From the NCBI GenBank assembly GCA_003611745.1, contig RAYF01000036.1, forward strand, positions 1 to 33,548: a stretch of 33,548 bases of DNA, given 5' to 3'. The notes under the pieces are model-generated. The model made no database searches and was not told the origin of the DNA. It was given only the letters and a program-made list of their open reading frames with translations. The position numbers were made by a program, and so were the translations under genes. Each line of letters starts with the position of its first letter. Position 1 is the stretch's first letter. Source of the stretch: a bacterium D16-36. Lineage in GTDB: Bacteria; Bacillota; Clostridia; Lachnospirales; Lachnospiraceae. Shown one piece after another: positions 15,515 through 24,072 of this stretch.

Positions 15515-15822
15515 GATTAACTCCTTTCACTAAATAACACGATTAGGTTTCGCATTTTAGTGCAGTATGTTCATAATTTTATAATTTATTTTCGAGTACG
15601 CAACGAGACAAACTCAAACCTGCCTATATCATCTGAAGTTCTATGCGGTAATTGTTTGGTACGGATGGTGCATATATACTGCATACCGCCTGTTATCTAT
15701 GCCGACTGATTTGTACCATAATATATAACAGTCACTTTCTGCCGCCCCTTTTCTATTATAATAGAAATAATTCTGCTCTGGTCAGGCAATATAACTTATA
15801 GAGATGAGGGAGATTTACAATT
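15515..15822. promoter_or_regulatory. Divergent intergenic region with a palindrome-overlapped promoter for the glycan cluster
   Basis: About 308 bases separate the sigma operon from the glycan cluster. On the plus strand TATAAT (15757-15762) forms a good -10 box, but the matching -35 region (near 15732-15739, TCACTTTC) is weak. The -10 lies inside a perfect 18-base palindrome TTTCTATTATAATAGAAA (15750-15767). A repressor bound there would cover the promoter, and the weak -35 suggests activation. The leader to ATG 15823 would be about 55 bases. No other gene is visible here. Confidence 0.45.
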
Positions 15823-16857
15823 ATGGAAGAGCTTAATGTACTGTACCAGTTTGATAATAATTATGCCCCATATGCAGGGATATCTATACTCTCTCTGTTT
15901 GAAAACAATAAGGGCATAAAACATCTAAATGTATATTGTGCCGCAATGGGGGTGGATGGGCGCAATACCGCGCTGCTTAATGAGACGGCGTCAAAATACG
16001 GCAGGAACATTACCTATGTGGATGTCAGGAGGGCCGTGGAGCAGATGCAAAGGATTCATGTGGGAAGCTGGAACGGCTCAGTGGCGACATGGCTCAAAAT
16101 CTTTGTGCTGGAGAATTTTATCGGAAAAATGGACAGCCTCTTATACATAGACAGCGATACGCTTGTTCAGGGAGGGCTTGACGGGCTGTACAATTTTGAC
16201 TTCGAGGGGAAGGCGGCTGCCTGCGTGCTGGACTCCCTGTATTCGCTGGGGTTCTGGCATTGTGACAGGCTGCAGATGCAAAAAGACAGGCATTACTATA
16301 ATGCAGGTGTAGTCTTTTTCAATCTGGCGTATTTTGGAATCCATAGGGAGGCTTATGCAGAAATGATAGGCTGCCTCAAAAAGAATGTATGGAAATATCT
16401 GGCAAATGAGCAGGATCTGTTAAATGAATTCTTCTGCGGGAAGATAAAAAGGCTTGGGCCGGAATACAATTTTCAGGGAATCCATTTGATGTATTCTGAC
16501 AAAGCTTATTTCAGGATGCGCAGGAGAGGTGATTATTATTTAGAAAATGAAGTTGCAGGGGCAAGAGGGAAAATTAAAATCCTCCATTTTTTCCGCGTAC
16601 TGGGCGATTATCCGTGGGCGGAGGGGAACTGCCATCCGGCGCAGGAGGAGTTTCAAAGGTGGAAACAGATATCTTTGTGGCAGGGGGAACCGGACATAAG
16701 GAAAAAGCGTGGAGTAGTTTTTAGGGCTGAGAGGCTATTATACCGGGTACTGCCGGAAAAACTGTTTTTAAGGCTTTTCTGGTGCATTACAAACGGGATG
16801 GACAGGATACGGAACAGGAAGGCGCATGCCGCGGCAGGCAGGGCCAGAGAGGGGTGA
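15823..16857 (+). CDS. GT8-family glycosyltransferase
   Basis: A 344-residue cytoplasmic enzyme with the GT8 pattern. The N-terminal nucleotide-binding region contains DNNYAPYAGISILSL (11-25). The metal-binding DSD lies in LLYIDSDTLV (106-115), and YNAGVVFFN (159-167) is a family hallmark. Near residue 245, ILHFF starts the C-terminal motif. GT8 enzymes retain the anomeric configuration and usually move glucose or galactose from UDP-sugars. GAGATGAGGGAG precedes the ATG. It is the first gene of the cluster; the acceptor is probably a lipid-linked glycan, by context. Confidence 0.88.
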   Translation: MEELNVLYQFDNNYAPYAGISILSLFENNKGIKHLNVYCAAMGVDGRNTALLNETASKYGRNITYVDVRRAVEQMQRIHVGSWNGSVATWLKIFVLENFIGKMDSLLYIDSDTLVQGGLDGLYNFDFEGKAAACVLDSLYSLGFWHCDRLQMQKDRHYYNAGVVFFNLAYFGIHREAYAEMIGCLKKNVWKYLANEQDLLNEFFCGKIKRLGPEYNFQGIHLMYSDKAYFRMRRRGDYYLENEVAGARGKIKILHFFRVLGDYPWAEGNCHPAQEEFQRWKQISLWQGEPDIRKKRGVVFRAERLLYRVLPEKLFLRLFWCITNGMDRIRNRKAHAAAGRAREG

Positions 16858-16861
16858 GGGG

Positions 16862-17689
16862 ATGAAGGTTTCCATTATTGTGCCTGTTTATTATGGGAGG
16901 AAATACATAAAAGAGATTATCGGCATGGCGGAGAGGAATTCTGCCCAGATTGATGGGGCGGCGGAGCTTGTGTTTGTCAACGACAGCCCGGAGGAGCCGA
17001 TTGATGATATCTGTATCAGCAGCAGAATAGGTATCGTGGTTGTCAATAATCCGAAGAACTGTGGAATCCACTATTCGAGGATACGGGGGCTGGAACATTC
17101 CCATGGGGAGTATATTTTGATGCTTGACCAGGATGACAGGATAAACGACAGATATCTTCTCAGCCAGCTAGCGGGAATCGGGGATGCGGACATGATTGTG
17201 GCGAACGGCTGTGAGGAGTCTGTGCAGGGAAAAAGGATTTTATACCGCTACGGCCTGATGCAGTGGACAGTGAAGCATCACATCTTTTATATGGTGCTCG
17301 GTTCAAGGATTCTCTCGCCGGGCCAGTGCCTCATGCATCGCGGGAGCATTCCTGCGGAGTGGTTTGAGACAGTTATAAAAAGTAATGGGGCGGATGATTA
17401 CCTTCTGTGGATTTATATGCTGCAGAAGAAAAAAAAGATACGGATAAACAGGGAGATGCTGTATGTACACCGCTACACAGGAGAGAATGCATCCGGCAGG
17501 AAGGAACAGATGAATGATTCCCTTATAGAGGTGCTTGAGACAGCGAGGAAGAAACATGCCCTGGGCTATCCGTCATACCACTATATAAGAAATAGTGCGG
17601 AGGGAAAACAGACCGTATTCCGGAAAATAACCGGAGGGATTGTAAAGATAGGGAATGAAATAAACAGGAAACCGTTCAGAAGCAATTAG
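16862..17689 (+). CDS. GT2-family glycosyltransferase
   Basis: A 275-residue GT-A-fold enzyme. It begins MKVSIIVPVYYGR, with VFVNDSPEE (37-45) replacing the usual DDGS and a catalytic-type metal site LDQDDR (88-93). ATG 16862 is chosen over an upstream in-frame start because of GAGGGG just before it and because the family starts at KVSIIVPVY. Four bases separate it from the GT8 stop. An A8 run occurs in the codons for QKKKK near residue 190. The sugar is unknown. Confidence 0.85.
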   Translation: MKVSIIVPVYYGRKYIKEIIGMAERNSAQIDGAAELVFVNDSPEEPIDDICISSRIGIVVVNNPKNCGIHYSRIRGLEHSHGEYILMLDQDDRINDRYLLSQLAGIGDADMIVANGCEESVQGKRILYRYGLMQWTVKHHIFYMVLGSRILSPGQCLMHRGSIPAEWFETVIKSNGADDYLLWIYMLQKKKKIRINREMLYVHRYTGENASGRKEQMNDSLIEVLETARKKHALGYPSYHYIRNSAEGKQTVFRKITGGIVKIGNEINRKPFRSN

Positions 17690-17730
17690 GGACAGTCCCT
17701 TAGCGGCGAAGGTGCTGTATGGTATAAAAA

Positions 17731-18420
17731 ATGAAAAAATTAGTGATAATTCCCGCCTTTAACGAGGAGGGGAATCTGGAAAAGACAATTCAGGATATCA
17801 GGGAGAATGCCCCGGGATTTGATTATGTGATTGTAAACGACTGCTCTACGGATGAAACACTTGCTATGTGCCGCAGGCACGGCTTCAGTTACCTGAATCT
17901 GCCTATAAACCTTGGGATTGGCGGGGCAGTACAGACGGGGTACCGATATGCGTACTATCACGGTTATGATATCGCTGTGCAGTTTGACGGCGACGGGCAG
18001 CATGATGCCGGGTATCTGGAAGAGATGGCCAGAGTGCTTAGAAAGACAGGATCTGATATGGTGATTGGTTCCAGATTTATTGAAAAGGAAGGTTTTCAGT
18101 CTTCCGCCATCCGGCGCATGGGGATTCGTTACTTTACGGTATTAATCCGCTGCCTGACGGGGAGGAAGATTACGGATCCGACTTCGGGCATGAGGATGGT
18201 CAACCGCAGGCTGCTAAAAAAGTTTACGGAGGAATACCCCAAGGATTATCCTGAACCGGAGAGCGTAGTCACGATTATATCAGAGAAATTCAGGGTATCG
18301 GAGATGCCTGTCGTAATGAGAAAGAGGGAGGAGGGAACTTCTTCTATTTCCCTGCGCCAGAGCGCCTACTATATGATAAAGGTTAGTTTTGCGATGGTAA
18401 TCGCACGCATGAAAAAATAA
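17731..18420 (+). CDS. DPM-like GT2 glycosyltransferase (polyprenyl-phosphate sugar synthase type)
   Basis: A 229-residue protein with VIIPAFNEEGN (5-15), VNDCSTDET (35-43), FDGDGQHD (85-92) and IGSRF near 114. This is the layout of dolichyl-phosphate mannose synthase-like enzymes that load a sugar on undecaprenyl phosphate. It lacks C-terminal membrane helices. The next gene, a DUF2304-like protein with two or three helices, is a usual neighbour of such enzymes and probably supplies the membrane anchor. It likely feeds the GT-C membrane glycosyltransferases of this cluster. Confidence 0.85.
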   Translation: MKKLVIIPAFNEEGNLEKTIQDIRENAPGFDYVIVNDCSTDETLAMCRRHGFSYLNLPINLGIGGAVQTGYRYAYYHGYDIAVQFDGDGQHDAGYLEEMARVLRKTGSDMVIGSRFIEKEGFQSSAIRRMGIRYFTVLIRCLTGRKITDPTSGMRMVNRRLLKKFTEEYPKDYPEPESVVTIISEKFRVSEMPVVMRKREEGTSSISLRQSAYYMIKVSFAMVIARMKK

Positions 18421-18563
18421 GGGATTTGGAGTATCAGAGAAAAACAGATATATTACGGCGGCAGTTAAATAACGCAGTCGCCAAGTGAAAAGGAACTTTC
18501 CGTTCCTTGCAAGCATTGCGTTTGGCTCATTGCGTACGCGAGAATGAAATAGAGGAGTACAGT

Positions 18564-18929
18564 ATGTTAGCATTTCGGACACAGGTTATGATGATTGCAA
18601 TTATGATAGCGGCAATAATATGCATCATCAATATGCTGCGGAAAAAGAAATTGGATTTTAAGTTTGGTTTGGGCTGGCTCTTTGTGGCAGTATGCATACT
18701 GGTGCTTGCCGCATTTCCGGTTCTTTTAGACAAGATTGCGTATCTGGCAGGGATTGCATCGCCCGTCAATATGCTGTTCTTTTTGGGATTCGCCCTGACA
18801 GTGGTGCTTATCTTTGCTCTGTCAATCGCAGTCAGCAGGCTTTCGGACAGAGTGAAGAAATTATCTCAGGAGATAGCAATTATCCGCAGGGATATGTATG
18901 ACAGGGTGACGGAATTAGAAATGAAATGA
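18564..18929 (+). CDS. DUF2304-like membrane protein
   Basis: A 121-residue protein with three predicted membrane helices (about 5-24, 37-54 and 63-84) and a charged C-terminal coil (RLSDRVKKLSQEIAIIRRD). ATG 18564 is preferred because of GAGGAG about seven bases upstream; the upstream extension of the frame reads like intergenic sequence. DUF2304 genes commonly follow a DPM-like GT2, as here. It is inferred to be a membrane partner that anchors or regulates that enzyme. Its stop overlaps a possible ATG of the flippase frame. Confidence 0.8.
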   Translation: MLAFRTQVMMIAIMIAAIICIINMLRKKKLDFKFGLGWLFVAVCILVLAAFPVLLDKIAYLAGIASPVNMLFFLGFALTVVLIFALSIAVSRLSDRVKKLSQEIAIIRRDMYDRVTELEMK

Positions 18930-18967
18930 TTTTAGTGTTGGTGGCAGGCGGCGGAAAGGAAATTTCA

Positions 18968-20428
18968 ATGGGGACAGTGATGCGTAACTTTTTATATAAT
19001 GCAGGATACCAGATACTCTGTATTATCATACCGCTCATTACCATGCCGTATCTTGCGCACAGGTTAGGGGCTGGCGCCATTGGCATTAACAGCTATACAA
19101 ATTCTGTTATTTCATTGTTTACAACATTTGGGCTTCTGGGGTTGACAAATTATTCCAGCCGTGAGATTGCCTGCAGCAATGCAGAGGGGCAGGAGGAACT
19201 GTCAAAGACTTTTATCAGCCTCTGCGTGATTCGGTGTATGCTGCTTGCTGCCTGTATGTGCATATACCTCCCAGTCTCATTTTTGTCGGAGTATACTTTG
19301 TATTTTTTGCTGCAGATATTCCTGCTGCTTTACAATTTTCTTGATATCTCGTGGCTGTTTGTGGGGATTGAGGAAATGAGAACCGTGGTAATCCGCAACA
19401 GTATTGTCAAGATAGCCAGTACGGCAATGATTTTTTTGTCTGTGAGGCAGGAGAGTGACCTTGGCAGATATATCATTATCAACGGGGGCGGCATGTTGGC
19501 CGGGGCATGTATCATGTTTCCTCAGGCAGCAAAATACATACGCAGGGTACATGTTGGCCGGGAGGATATTACAAAGCATATTGTGCCTGCGCTGCGGCTG
19601 TTTCTGCCGCAGGCTGCGAGCAGCATCTATGTCATGTTTGATAAGACCATGATAAAGTGGCTTACGGGGGACGTGGTGAGCGTTGGGTTTTATGATCAGA
19701 GTCAGATGATTGTGAGAGTTCCGACCATGCTCGCCGGTTCTTTGTCCACAGTAATGCTTCCGAGGATATCATATGAATACTGCCGGGAAAATATGGGGCA
19801 GATAAAAAAATATCTGGAACTTTCCATGAATTTAATCGTTACTGCGGCGTACCCTATTTTCTCCGGGCTCGCAGGAATTGCGCCAACCCTGATACACTGG
19901 TATCTCGGCGGGGAATTTCTGGAATGCATTTCCCTGTTGCAGATGTCCTGCATCATTATCCTGCCTGTTTTTATCACAAATGTAACAGGTGTCATGTACC
20001 TGATGGGGCTTAACAAGACAAAGGAACTGACGGTTTCTTACGCTTCGGCGGCAATGATAAACCTTGTGGTAAATATGCTTTTTATTCCTTCCTTTGGGGC
20101 ATATGGGGCGGTCTTTGGAACCATATGCGCGGAATTTACGGTGCTGTGCATACAGTATCATTATATGAAAATCCATATTGGCAGTATGCATCTGGCCCGC
20201 CGCAGCGTAAAAAGCATTTTTTCATCTGTTATCATGCTTTTTTTCGTCTGGCAGGTGGGGCGGTTGCTGGGAAATGGGGTAATGTCAACTATCGCCCAGG
20301 TATTGGCAGGCGGGGCGGTTTATATCCTGTGCATGTGGCTGATGCGGGATAGCGTGATAAAAGATTTTGTCTCGGCTGCCCACGGCGTCCGGAGATGGAA
20401 AGGAAAGTGTGGGGAGGATAATTTATGA
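18968..20428 (+). CDS. Wzx-type oligosaccharide flippase
   Basis: A 486-residue membrane protein with about 14 helices, beginning MGTVMRNFLYNAGYQILCII. The segment PLITMPYLAHRLGAGAIGINSY is the polysaccharide-biosynthesis (MOP/MATE-like) flippase signature, and the C-terminal half repeats the helix pattern. The start at ATG 18968 has GGAAAGGAAA upstream. ATG 18926, which overlaps the previous stop, is less likely because it adds a polar, non-family extension. It would move undecaprenyl-pyrophosphate-linked repeat units across the membrane. This makes the cluster a Wzx-dependent pathway, although no clear Wzy polymerase is seen. Confidence 0.9.
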   Translation: MGTVMRNFLYNAGYQILCIIIPLITMPYLAHRLGAGAIGINSYTNSVISLFTTFGLLGLTNYSSREIACSNAEGQEELSKTFISLCVIRCMLLAACMCIYLPVSFLSEYTLYFLLQIFLLLYNFLDISWLFVGIEEMRTVVIRNSIVKIASTAMIFLSVRQESDLGRYIIINGGGMLAGACIMFPQAAKYIRRVHVGREDITKHIVPALRLFLPQAASSIYVMFDKTMIKWLTGDVVSVGFYDQSQMIVRVPTMLAGSLSTVMLPRISYEYCRENMGQIKKYLELSMNLIVTAAYPIFSGLAGIAPTLIHWYLGGEFLECISLLQMSCIIILPVFITNVTGVMYLMGLNKTKELTVSYASAAMINLVVNMLFIPSFGAYGAVFGTICAEFTVLCIQYHYMKIHIGSMHLARRSVKSIFSSVIMLFFVWQVGRLLGNGVMSTIAQVLAGGAVYILCMWLMRDSVIKDFVSAAHGVRRWKGKCGEDNL

Positions 20429-21135
20429 AGGCTTGGAGAAGTAAAGTTCGTATAAATATCTGGGAAAGTAAAAGTTCAAAGAAAATAGACATTATATTGT
20501 TTTTGCTGATGATATTTTTTTATGGTATGGCAATATTTTTCATGGCCAGCCCGATTAAGTGGAAGGTCGGAAAGAATACAGCGGATACTGTGCCTGCGAA
20601 GGAAGCTTTGGCAAAAGATTCACATATAAAGTATTTATTTCCGGTAAGCAGCACAAGTATAGAAGAGATTCAGATTTTTCTGGAATGCGGCAATGTGCCG
20701 GGACTATCTGGAAGCCTGTGCATTGACTTTTATCCGGAAAGCTTACAGGCGCAAAGCATTCATCAAGAAATAGATTTAAAAAAATGGCAGGATAGCGGGA
20801 AGAATGTTTATGTATGGAATATAGGCAATCTTGCGGTTCAATCAGAGAACTATTTTTTGGAGTTTTATTTGAAGGGTATTCCAGAGGAAATCAATGACGT
20901 GAAAGAAATCATGTATCTGGGGATTGAGGAGGATGCTAGATATGATTTGGGGGAATTGGAAGTAAATGGTGTGCAGAGAGGTGATGAAGTTAAATTGGCG
21001 GTAGAGACTTGTGGTTATGCAGAAGAGAATACTTATGCCTTTGATTGCCTTCTTCTGGGAGGGGGGCTGCTTTTGGCATATGTGTTGTTTGCAGAAGGGA
21101 ATGGAGGGAATGAAGATGAAAGAAAGATTGTGTGA
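20425..21135 (+). CDS. Uncharacterised membrane-anchored beta-rich protein
   Basis: A 236-residue protein. A helix at about 20-43 leads to an extracytoplasmic domain (about 45-200) with alternating strands such as IEEIQIFLECG and ENYFLEFYLKG, then a second helix at about 207-225. I do not recognise a family. It overlaps the flippase by four bases (ATGA) and the next gene by 20 bases. The beta-sandwich-like strands recall carbohydrate-binding or scaffold domains, and the following gene carries a comparable outer domain. They may act as one complex. Function unknown. Confidence 0.6.
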   Translation: MKAWRSKVRINIWESKSSKKIDIILFLLMIFFYGMAIFFMASPIKWKVGKNTADTVPAKEALAKDSHIKYLFPVSSTSIEEIQIFLECGNVPGLSGSLCIDFYPESLQAQSIHQEIDLKKWQDSGKNVYVWNIGNLAVQSENYFLEFYLKGIPEEINDVKEIMYLGIEEDARYDLGELEVNGVQRGDEVKLAVETCGYAEENTYAFDCLLLGGGLLLAYVLFAEGNGGNEDERKIV

Positions 21136-23053
21136 ATATTATGCAGCCTTAAAGAGAAGGAAAATATTATTCTTCATTTTCCTTTTTGTGATAATTAATG
21201 TTTTTTCGGTAGGATTAGAATTGTTTTTTTATAACGGGAGTTCCCTGTTCGCCGGAAAATATATGACAGAGTATCTCTTGCGTGATTTGAGGAGCGAGGA
21301 ACAGGAAAATGGAACCAACAGTTATTTTATAGAACTGCCTCAGAAAGTATATATAAAGCAAGTTCAAATAGATTACAGCATACAAGAAAAAGTAGATTAT
21401 ACAGTCTCCTACGGGGTATATAATGCGGGAGAATACGATAATTATGAAAATATTCAGGACAATCTATATCCGTATTTTAATCAGGGATTTACAAACGTGT
21501 TTTATAAGACTGACAGGATAAAGATTGTACTCCCGTCTAGTGTGGAAGGGCAGAAAACGTTTAAAGTAAGGCTGACAAACTATTTTGGCGTCAATAGTTA
21601 TAGAATTCTGTTTTTTGATTTAGTCTTGGGTTTATTGTGTGCAATTTATTTGTGCAGAAAAAATTTAGTCTCCTGTCTGGAATATATTTACCTTTTGTAT
21701 TCTTTGGGTTTTGGCATCTGGATGATATGTCTGCTTCCGCTTGGCGGCTGGCTGACATGGGACAATGAGATTCATTTTCAGAATGTATATTTCATTTCTC
21801 AGGGGCGGGATGTTGAGGTAACTGAAATTGCACAGATGATGATTGAACGGAATGATTATCCCAGATATAACACTTACGAAGAGAAAAAAATGATATTTGA
21901 TTTTGTCAGCCGTGACTCCCCTGTGATTCAGACAATCCAGAAAACAAATGGTTTTATTCCGTATAATCAGAGGGCATATTGTGCGGCTGCTTTTGGGCTG
22001 AAGATAGGGGAGATTCTACAGGTTCCGTTTGGGTACTGTATCTGTTTCGCTAAGTTTATGAATCTGCTGCAGTATGTGATTTTAATCTTTTTAGCGGTGC
22101 ATTTTTCTAAGATTAATAAAATACTGCCGTTTGTGTGCGGCAGCATTCCCACATTATTATTTCAGGCAGCCTCCTTCTCATATGATGCCTATGTGGCAGG
22201 CTTTTTGATTCTTGGCATTACTCTGCTGCTCGGTGAAATATTTGGGGGGGATGGCGGCGTCAGCAAAAAGAGGGTTTTTGCAGGCATTATTGCAATTGTG
22301 TTCGGGAGCTTTGCAAAGGCTGTGTATATCCCGCTTCTGCTGCTTGTCCTGCTGCTGCCCGGAAAAGGCAGGGATAATGCTATCCGCAATGTAAAGGCTG
22401 CGGCTGTCATTGTTATGTGTATTGTTTTATCAACTTTTGTAACTAATACGGTAAGCCAGACGATAAGGGGCGGAAATATCGAGGGGGATTCCAGAGGCGG
22501 AAATACTAATGTAACACTGCAGTTAAAGGAAATGATTAGTGACCCAGTTGATTATGGAAAGGTATTGATTTCCGATATGGGAGGCAATGTGGGGGAATTC
22601 TTTTTTGGCTGGTATATTTTGAGCGGCTATTATTATTTTGAGGATGTTTATGATTATGAAAAATATCCTGCCTCCCACGGAAATTATTATTATGCAACAG
22701 TATTTTTGGTTTTCTTTCTGGCGTTGACTGTCGGGAATTATACAAAACTAGAATTGAAATGGAAAGACAGGATAAAGATAGCGCTTACAGTATTATGTGT
22801 GTGCGTACTGATATGGACCGCATTATATTTATCTTTTACTGCAGTAGGCATGACGGAGATAAAGGGCGTGCAGCCTAGATATTATCTGCCAATGTTTATA
22901 TTGCTTCTATTCAGTATGCAGAATAAAACAGTGTCAATTAAGTGGAGCGAAAACAGGTATTACATGTTTATCTGCCTAATACTGTTATTCTGTCAGGCAG
23001 GCGGCATCTATAACGTGATGATGACAAATAATATTCTAAATTACGCTATATAG
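21116..23053 (+). CDS. Large membrane protein, DUF2142/GT-C-like
   Basis: A 645-residue protein with about 12 or more helices. A first helix (about 18-40) is followed by an outer beta-rich domain (about 40-180) and then the hydrophobic core. WDNEIHFQNVYF near 222-233 supplies acidic residues typical of a GT-C-type first loop. Near the C-terminus GVQPRYYLPMFILLLF resembles the conserved DUF2142 motif. ATG 21116 is chosen for GGAGGGAA at the proper distance; upstream in-frame ATGs lack this. It probably uses a polyprenyl-phosphate sugar to decorate or polymerise the exported glycan, but this is inference. A G7 tract occurs at 22244-22250. Confidence 0.75.
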   Translation: MKERLCEYYAALKRRKILFFIFLFVIINVFSVGLELFFYNGSSLFAGKYMTEYLLRDLRSEEQENGTNSYFIELPQKVYIKQVQIDYSIQEKVDYTVSYGVYNAGEYDNYENIQDNLYPYFNQGFTNVFYKTDRIKIVLPSSVEGQKTFKVRLTNYFGVNSYRILFFDLVLGLLCAIYLCRKNLVSCLEYIYLLYSLGFGIWMICLLPLGGWLTWDNEIHFQNVYFISQGRDVEVTEIAQMMIERNDYPRYNTYEEKKMIFDFVSRDSPVIQTIQKTNGFIPYNQRAYCAAAFGLKIGEILQVPFGYCICFAKFMNLLQYVILIFLAVHFSKINKILPFVCGSIPTLLFQAASFSYDAYVAGFLILGITLLLGEIFGGDGGVSKKRVFAGIIAIVFGSFAKAVYIPLLLLVLLLPGKGRDNAIRNVKAAAVIVMCIVLSTFVTNTVSQTIRGGNIEGDSRGGNTNVTLQLKEMISDPVDYGKVLISDMGGNVGEFFFGWYILSGYYYFEDVYDYEKYPASHGNYYYATVFLVFFLALTVGNYTKLELKWKDRIKIALTVLCVCVLIWTALYLSFTAVGMTEIKGVQPRYYLPMFILLLFSMQNKTVSIKWSENRYYMFICLILLFCQAGGIYNVMMTNNILNYAI

Positions 23054-23102
23054 GTATTTTAGGCTGCGGATGGAAAAATAAGAAATGGTGGAAATGGAGC
23101 AG

Positions 23103-24008
23103 ATGAAAAAGGTAAAAATATTATTATCTGCCTACAACGGGGAGCGCTATATCGAAGAGCAGCTGCAGAGCCTGTTCGCCCAGACATATCCGGATATTGA
23201 GATTTATGTCCGGGACGACGGTTCTGTGGACGGCACGTTACAGATTCTTCGGAAATACGCCGGGAAGGGGCAGATAACGCTGTACGAGGGAGAAAATGTG
23301 GGATACCGCAAAAGCTTTCACTGGCTGCTTGCCCACTGTGGGGATGCGGAATATATTTCATTCTGCGATCAGGATGATATCTGGTTCCCGGATAAAATAG
23401 AAGTTTCCGTAAAGGGGCTTCAGGGGCTTGATGGCTGTCCGGCTGTCTATATGACGGACTTTTATTGGTGCGATGAGGAGGCAGAGCCGCTTCGTGAAAA
23501 TAATGCATATAAGAGAAGGCATGGGCTGCAAAAATATATTGCCAGAGGAGACTTGGAGGAATTTGGCTTTACCATGGTGATGAACCGCAGGGTTTTTCTG
23601 GCAATACGCGATAAGGATTGTACTGCGTACTGTGCCCACGATGAAGTGGTATACCAGTACTGCCTGTGCAACGGGAAAGTTATTTTTGGGCAGAGGCCGG
23701 AAGCATATTACAGAAGGCATGGGGACAATGCCTCGCCGCAGGAACTGGTGGGAGGAAATTATTTCTCACACTTTATGTGGAGGATACGTGAGTTTTTGCT
23801 GCAGGACAGGAGAGATGAGATATACCAGCAGGCGGAGGAATTTCTTCAGTGCTTTTGGGAGGAGCTGCCGCAGGAAAAGCGGGAGATTTATCAGTTTTAT
23901 CTTGAAAAGGGACATCGCTTCAAAAAGGCGGTGTGGCGCGGAAGATACAGGGATACGCTTTTGGATGAATTTTGTATCCGCGTGATGTTTTTGCTAGGGC
24001 GTGTTTGA
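23103..24008 (+). CDS. GT2-family glycosyltransferase, rhamnosyltransferase-like
   Basis: A 301-residue enzyme with KILLSAYNGERYIEEQL (5-21), RDDGSVDGT (37-45) and FCDQDDIW (87-94), the pattern of RfbG/WchA-neighbour rhamnosyltransferases. An in-frame ATG at 23085 is possible, but ATG 23103 aligns with the family start. The sugar specificity is not readable from the sequence. The stop at 24008 lies 64 bases before the next gene, which is another GT2. Confidence 0.85.
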   Translation: MKKVKILLSAYNGERYIEEQLQSLFAQTYPDIEIYVRDDGSVDGTLQILRKYAGKGQITLYEGENVGYRKSFHWLLAHCGDAEYISFCDQDDIWFPDKIEVSVKGLQGLDGCPAVYMTDFYWCDEEAEPLRENNAYKRRHGLQKYIARGDLEEFGFTMVMNRRVFLAIRDKDCTAYCAHDEVVYQYCLCNGKVIFGQRPEAYYRRHGDNASPQELVGGNYFSHFMWRIREFLLQDRRDEIYQQAEEFLQCFWEELPQEKREIYQFYLEKGHRFKKAVWRGRYRDTLLDEFCIRVMFLLGRV

Positions 24009-24072
24009 AAATTGCTTTTTACAAGACAGCGTTTTTTGTTATTTGAGATGCAGCAGGCAGCATGGAGGCAGT

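Noticed and set aside
17420-17440. A8 tract in the second GT2 gene, and T8 at 14234-14241 in the anti-sigma gene
   Set aside because: A/T runs of eight are common in this base composition, and both frames are intact.
17688-17700. AGGGACAGTCCCT as an operator or terminator
   Set aside because: The arms are six bases with a one-base centre and no T-run. It lies between co-directional genes, so function is doubtful.
18490-18508. Hairpin AAGGAAC/GTTCCTT before the DUF2304 gene as an attenuator
   Set aside because: The stem has seven pairs and no T-run follows; no competing fold was seen.
22244-22250. G7 tract in the DUF2142-like gene as a fifth switch
   Set aside because: Seven G are within the range expected by chance in a G-rich coding strand, and the frame is intact.
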